Origin: an uncultured Aliiroseovarius sp. | GTDB lineage: Bacteria > Pseudomonadota > Alphaproteobacteria > Rhodobacterales > Rhodobacteraceae | Assembly (NCBI GenBank): GCA_938023895.1 | Contig: CALJDH010000226.1 | Coordinates: forward strand, 1 to 6,315 | Length of the DNA stretch: 6,315 nt | Direction of reading: 5' to 3' | In this document: piece after piece, positions 5,057 to 6,315 of the stretch | Layout: each line of letters begins with the position of its first letter | Position numbering within the stretch: the stretch's first letter is position 1 | Position numbers and translations under genes: made by a program | The notes under the pieces: generated by a model | What the model saw: only the letters and a program-made list of their open reading frames with translations | Told to the model about the DNA's origin: nothing | Databases searched by the model: none

Positions 5057-5204
5057 TCCGCTTTGCCCTTTCTTCGGCCGCATCCAGTTCACGTTTCACT
5101 TGGACCGAACGGCGCCAAGTCACAAGGACCAGCGCGATCAAAAGTCCGAGAGTAATGATCCAGGACGACAGGATCGCGTCCGCATATTTTCCCAGCTCAA
5201 GCAT
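5049..5204 (-). CDS. ccmD: heme exporter protein CcmD
   Basis: CcmD is a small single-span membrane protein that binds the CcmABC complex and helps release holo-CcmE. This ORF encodes 51 residues: MLELGKYADAILSSW, a membrane segment at about 12-30 (ITLGLLIALVLVTW), then a basic, acidic-flecked cytosolic tail (RRSVQVKRELDAAEERAKRND). The LGKYA...LSS start and the RR after the span are typical of alphaproteobacterial CcmD. Its start overlaps the ccmC stop by 8 bp and its stop overlaps the ccmG start by 8 bp. GAAAGGA (5217-5211) lies 6 nt before the ATG. Short length makes this gene easy to miss, but position and sequence both fit. Confidence 0.93.
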   Translation of the reverse strand: MLELGKYADAILSSWIITLGLLIALVLVTWRRSVQVKRELDAAEERAKRND

Positions 5205-5931
5205 CTTTCATCCTTTCACGAACGTCCAAACGATGCAGTCGCACCAAGCGAAGCTCGGTCCGGGTGCGGATCAAAACAAGGGCAACGAACAGCAGGATGA
5301 ATCCGGCGATACATAGCAACAGGGGCTGGTAATAGACGTTCGACACGTGCTCTTCCTTGTCCAGCGACAGGGACGCGCCTTGATGCAGGCCTTGATTCCA
5401 GAAGTTTACCGCATAGCGACTGAGCACGGCGAAAACCGATCCTACGATGCACAGGACGGATGTCAGGTCAGCGGCGGTATCCGGATTATCGATGGCGGCC
5501 CAAAGCGCCATGTAGCCAAGATAGAACAAAAACAGGATCAAGAAGCTGGTCAGGCGTGGGTCCCATGCCCAATAGGTGCCCCACATGGGCTGGCCCCAGA
5601 TCGCTCCGGTAATCAGGGCGATCACCGTCATGGTGACCCCGATCAGCGCAGCCGCCTTGGACGCGCGGACCGAGACATGGTGACGGCGCACGATCCAGAT
5701 CAACGAGGTGACGAGCATCATCACCCAGATGTTGATCGCCATCATCGCGCTTGGCACATGGATGTAGATGATCTTGACCGAGTTACCGAAGTTGGCGGCC
5801 TCGGGCGTGAAGAAAAAGCCCCAGATCATTCCCGGGATCAGGGTCACGGCGCACAGTCCAATTACCCAAGGCAAAACCTTGCCGCTGAGGGCCATGAACT
5901 TGACCGGGTTTGCGAATTCCCAAAGTGACAT
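5197..5931 (-). CDS. ccmC: heme exporter/heme delivery protein CcmC
   Basis: CcmC binds heme at the periplasmic face of the inner membrane and is needed to attach it covalently to CcmE. The 244 residues match the usual length (about 240-250), with six predicted membrane spans. The tryptophan-rich WWD motif, WGQPMWGTYWAWDPR, covers 112-126. The two conserved heme-ligand histidines are His58 (IYIHVPSA) and His183 (GLHQG), equivalent to E. coli His60 and His184. The ATG at 5931 has AGAGGAA (5942-5936) about 4 nt upstream, a strong site. It lies 69 bp after ccmB and overlaps ccmD by 8 bp. All key residues are present, so it should be functional. Confidence 0.97.
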   Translation of the reverse strand: MSLWEFANPVKFMALSGKVLPWVIGLCAVTLIPGMIWGFFFTPEAANFGNSVKIIYIHVPSAMMAINIWVMMLVTSLIWIVRRHHVSVRASKAAALIGVTMTVIALITGAIWGQPMWGTYWAWDPRLTSFLILFLFYLGYMALWAAIDNPDTAADLTSVLCIVGSVFAVLSRYAVNFWNQGLHQGASLSLDKEEHVSNVYYQPLLLCIAGFILLFVALVLIRTRTELRLVRLHRLDVRERMKDA

Positions 5932-5967
5932 GTGTTTCCTCTGTGGCTTCCTTCAGTCGGTGGCGCA

Positions 5968-5986
5968 GGCAGCACATGGCGCTGCC
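5968..5986. repeat. 6-bp hairpin in the ccmB-ccmC gap
   Basis: GGCAGC (5968-5973) pairs with GCTGCC (5981-5986) around a 7-nt loop, in the only sizeable spacer among the ccm genes seen here. It could help set transcript stability or processing between ccmB and ccmC. There is no T-run and no direct evidence for a role. Confidence 0.22.
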
Positions 5987-6000
5987 CTAGGTTATTTGAC

Positions 6001-6315
6001 CTATCTCAGGTTCACACGCAAGGCAGCCGCGGCGGCAAATGGTAGCAGGGCGATGGATCCGGCGGTGATCCCTGCCATCATCAACAATGGGGTCGAGGCC
6101 GATAGGCCCGCTGTTCCCCGCGTTGCGGCCTCGGCCCCGAAGATCAGCGTGGGGATGTAAAGTGGTAGGACCAAGAGCGACAGAAGCAACCCGCCGCGCT
6201 TCAGGCCCACGGTCAGGGCAGCCCCAAAGGCACCGATCATCGACAGCGCCGGCGTGCCGATCAACAGCGTGATGAAGATCCAGTAATGGCCGGGGCTTTC
6301 AAGGTTCATGAGCGT
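6001..6315 (-). CDS. ccmB: heme exporter protein CcmB, C-terminal part (5' end outside window)
   Basis: CcmB is the membrane subunit of the CcmAB ABC transporter, which works with CcmC and CcmD to release heme-loaded CcmE. The visible 104 codons end at TAG (CTA 6001-6003 on the plus strand); the full protein is about 215-220 residues, so roughly half is missing. FITLLIGTPALSMIGAFGAALTVGL and the following LVLPLYIPTLIFG are hallmark CcmB blocks, followed by a further span (LLMMAGITAGSIALLPFAAAAAL). The ATG at 6309 is internal, since the frame stays open to the window edge. ccmC follows after 69 bp in the same direction, and ccmA would be expected further right, outside the window. Confidence 0.95.
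   Translation of the reverse strand, partial: TLMNLESPGHYWIFITLLIGTPALSMIGAFGAALTVGLKRGGLLLSLLVLPLYIPTLIFGAEAATRGTAGLSASTPLLMMAGITAGSIALLPFAAAAALRVNLR

Noticed and set aside
4743..5300. 185-codon plus-strand frame across ccmG, ccmD and ccmC
   Set aside because: It runs antisense over three well-supported genes and has no recognisable domain.
5347..5928. 193-codon open frame on the plus strand
   Set aside because: It is antisense to ccmC, is rich in Asp/His/Arg/Gln as expected for the reverse of membrane-protein codons, and ccmC has all its family motifs.
1..6315. CRISPR array, insertion sequence, tRNA, rRNA or integration site
   Set aside because: No regularly spaced repeats, no transposase or integrase frame, no terminal inverted repeats and no cloverleaf with a TTCGA-type loop were seen on either strand.

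Overview
The window looks like a chromosomal stretch from a Rhodobacterales alphaproteobacterium, most likely of the Roseobacter group. The protein types point there: a helABCDX-style cytochrome c maturation order (ccmB-ccmC-ccmD-ccmG), a FliG with an extended N-terminus of the kind I recall from roseobacters, a DUF1223 protein and a PurB ending in a YHTKHVDTIF-like tail. Sampled coding DNA is near 60% G+C. No mobile element, CRISPR array, tRNA or rRNA is visible, and most of the window is ordinary core genome.

Left part, plus strand (2-3200): the 3' 60% or so of purB (purine synthesis); a 53-codon gene for a small secreted cysteine-containing protein whose ribosome binding site lies in a hairpin; a stand-alone fliG (flagellar rotor); and an LpxL/HtrB-family acyltransferase (lipid A or related membrane lipid acylation). 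These genes share direction and are 67-92 bp apart, but have no obvious common function.

Middle (3204-4504): a minus-strand gene for a secreted DUF1223 thioredoxin-like protein meets the acyltransferase gene tail to tail, with a 6-bp inverted repeat across both stop codons. Upstream of it lies a 569-bp, lower-G+C gap (about 48-49% by hand count over 4021-4500). The gap holds several short signals: a possible promoter, an 8-bp perfect palindrome, a CRP-like GTGA-N6-TCAC site, paired TTCTAGAT repeats, a 7-bp inverted repeat and a 29-codon hydrophobic ORF. This gap is the least explained part of the window.

Right part, minus strand (4505-6315): the end of ccmB, then ccmC, ccmD and ccmG, in a tight operon whose last two junctions are both 8-bp overlaps. 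Together they move and present heme (CcmB, C, D) and supply reductant to the apocytochrome CxxCH thiols (CcmG) at the inner membrane. The DUF1223 protein, also a periplasmic CxxC protein, lies just downstream on the same strand.

I see no clearly new multi-gene system. The best leads are the structured gap, the leader of the 53-codon gene and the divergent, isolated FliG.
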